From contig JAIOHO010000686.1 of NCBI GenBank assembly GCA_019912905.1, forward strand, positions 1 to 6,045: a stretch of DNA of 6,045 nucleotides, read 5' to 3'. This DNA is from Anaerolineae bacterium. GTDB lineage: Bacteria; Chloroflexota; Anaerolineae; Aggregatilineales; Phototrophicaceae. The position numbers and the translations under genes were made by a program. Under the pieces are notes generated by a model, which did not search any database, was not told where the DNA came from, and worked only from the letters and a program-made list of their open reading frames with translations. Below are positions 5,482 to 6,045 of the stretch, one piece after another. Position 1 is the stretch's first letter. Every line of letters starts with the position of its first letter.

Positions 5482-6045
5482 ATGAAAGAAGCTCATAAAT
5501 TTCATTCTTTTTTTACATCCGGCCTTCATTTGGCTGCCACCTGCCCCCTGCCGCATGGAGGCGACGGTCAAATTCTGGGCCTCAGCGCCGAAAACACCCT
5601 CTATGTCGAGGAATATTACGATGAGGATCGTTTAGCACGGCATGTGCTGACGCTGGACGGACGAATCCTCAAATCCTTCGATGAGCACCTTGAGGACTCG
5701 GTAGTTTCAACCTTCCCCCCACTGCCGGATCATCTCGTCCGGCCTGCGCCGATCCGCGCAGCGGTGCGCCTCAACTTTCGCGGTCCACGCTTTCGGGGCC
5801 TTCGTGAACTCGATCGCATTACAGACGTCGTGCGGCCCCTCGAAGTTCCCACCCGCATGGAACTGGTCGCACGCCTGTCACTCGATATACCCCCTTTTAT
5901 GCTCATCGGCATTGCCGAAAGTCAGGTACTGGCTGAAGCGCTGTTGATCCCGCCGCATGGGTACTTCGTCTGCCGGCGCATCCGCCTCGCCTATGCCCTG
6001 CAGGAAACTCGTTACGATGACGATCATCAGCCGTTCGATTACGAT
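5482..6045 (+). CDS. unrecognised protein, divergent gene, 3' end cut by window edge
   Basis: An open frame of 188 codons from ATG 5482 to the right edge with no stop; the frame is open back to a TAG at 5398, and this is its first ATG. The protein begins MKEAHKFHSFFTSGLHLAAT. It has no signal peptide or membrane segment, and reads as mixed beta-rich sequence with ILGLSAENTLYVEEYYDED (32-50), LTLDGRILKSFDEHL and an acidic stretch RYDDDHQPFDYD at the cut end. I recognise no family or active-site motif. Codons turn GC-rich at third positions after about residue 12, as in the neighbours, which supports real coding. No ribosome binding site precedes the ATG (ATTCAACATG), suggesting a leaderless or short-leader transcript. 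It diverges from the response regulator operon across 72 bases, so shared control is possible. Confidence 0.65.
   Translation, partial: MKEAHKFHSFFTSGLHLAATCPLPHGGDGQILGLSAENTLYVEEYYDEDRLARHVLTLDGRILKSFDEHLEDSVVSTFPPLPDHLVRPAPIRAAVRLNFRGPRFRGLRELDRITDVVRPLEVPTRMELVARLSLDIPPFMLIGIAESQVLAEALLIPPHGYFVCRRIRLAYALQETRYDDDHQPFDYD

Noticed and set aside
5730..5912. 60-residue minus-strand open frame under the divergent gene
   Set aside because: Very arginine- and serine-rich antisense shadow with no motif; the plus-strand frame is longer and has neighbour-like codon use.

Overview
The window carries seven genes on about 6 kb of moderately GC-rich bacterial DNA (GC-rich third codon positions by eye, not computed). 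Six genes lie head to tail on the minus strand. One unrecognised gene diverges on the plus strand and runs off the right end. The protein styles suggest an environmental Chloroflexota bacterium of the Anaerolineae type: a signal-anchored TPR protein, a degenerate ABC-2-like permease, a secreted 'FRAQDSRNYYVF'-type beta-sandwich protein, and an MtaB with a CVTTVARG cluster region. This assignment is an inference from similarity of style, not a database result.

Layout, in transcription order of the minus strand. A 72-base divergent intergenic region (5410-5481) holds an extended -10 promoter. It drives a response regulator with a long polar N-terminal tail and no output domain (4753-5409). A membrane-anchored TPR protein follows (3446-4756), then a multi-pass membrane protein resembling ABC-2-type permeases (2496-3449). 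These three genes are joined by two successive 4-base stop/start overlaps, ATGA and then GTGA, so they are probably translationally coupled and work together. After a 67-base gap with a credible internal promoter and no terminator come an exported concanavalin-like protein (TTG start, 1691-2428), the tRNA methylthiotransferase gene mtaB (398-1684), and a yqeY-type gene cut by the left end (1-377). Gaps there are only 6 and 20 bases.

The left half therefore joins translation-related housekeeping genes (ms2t6A37 tRNA modification and a GatB-tail-like protein) to an envelope protein. The right half looks like a small signalling module: phospho-receiver, membrane-anchored TPR scaffold and membrane protein, with no kinase, no ATPase and no output domain in view. 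That module, its divergent unknown partner and a pair of 8-base direct repeats 33 bases apart around the divergent promoters are the least explained parts of the window. I see no RNA gene, CRISPR array, insertion sequence or rho-independent terminator. Apart from the 72-base and 67-base gaps, the window is almost wholly coding.
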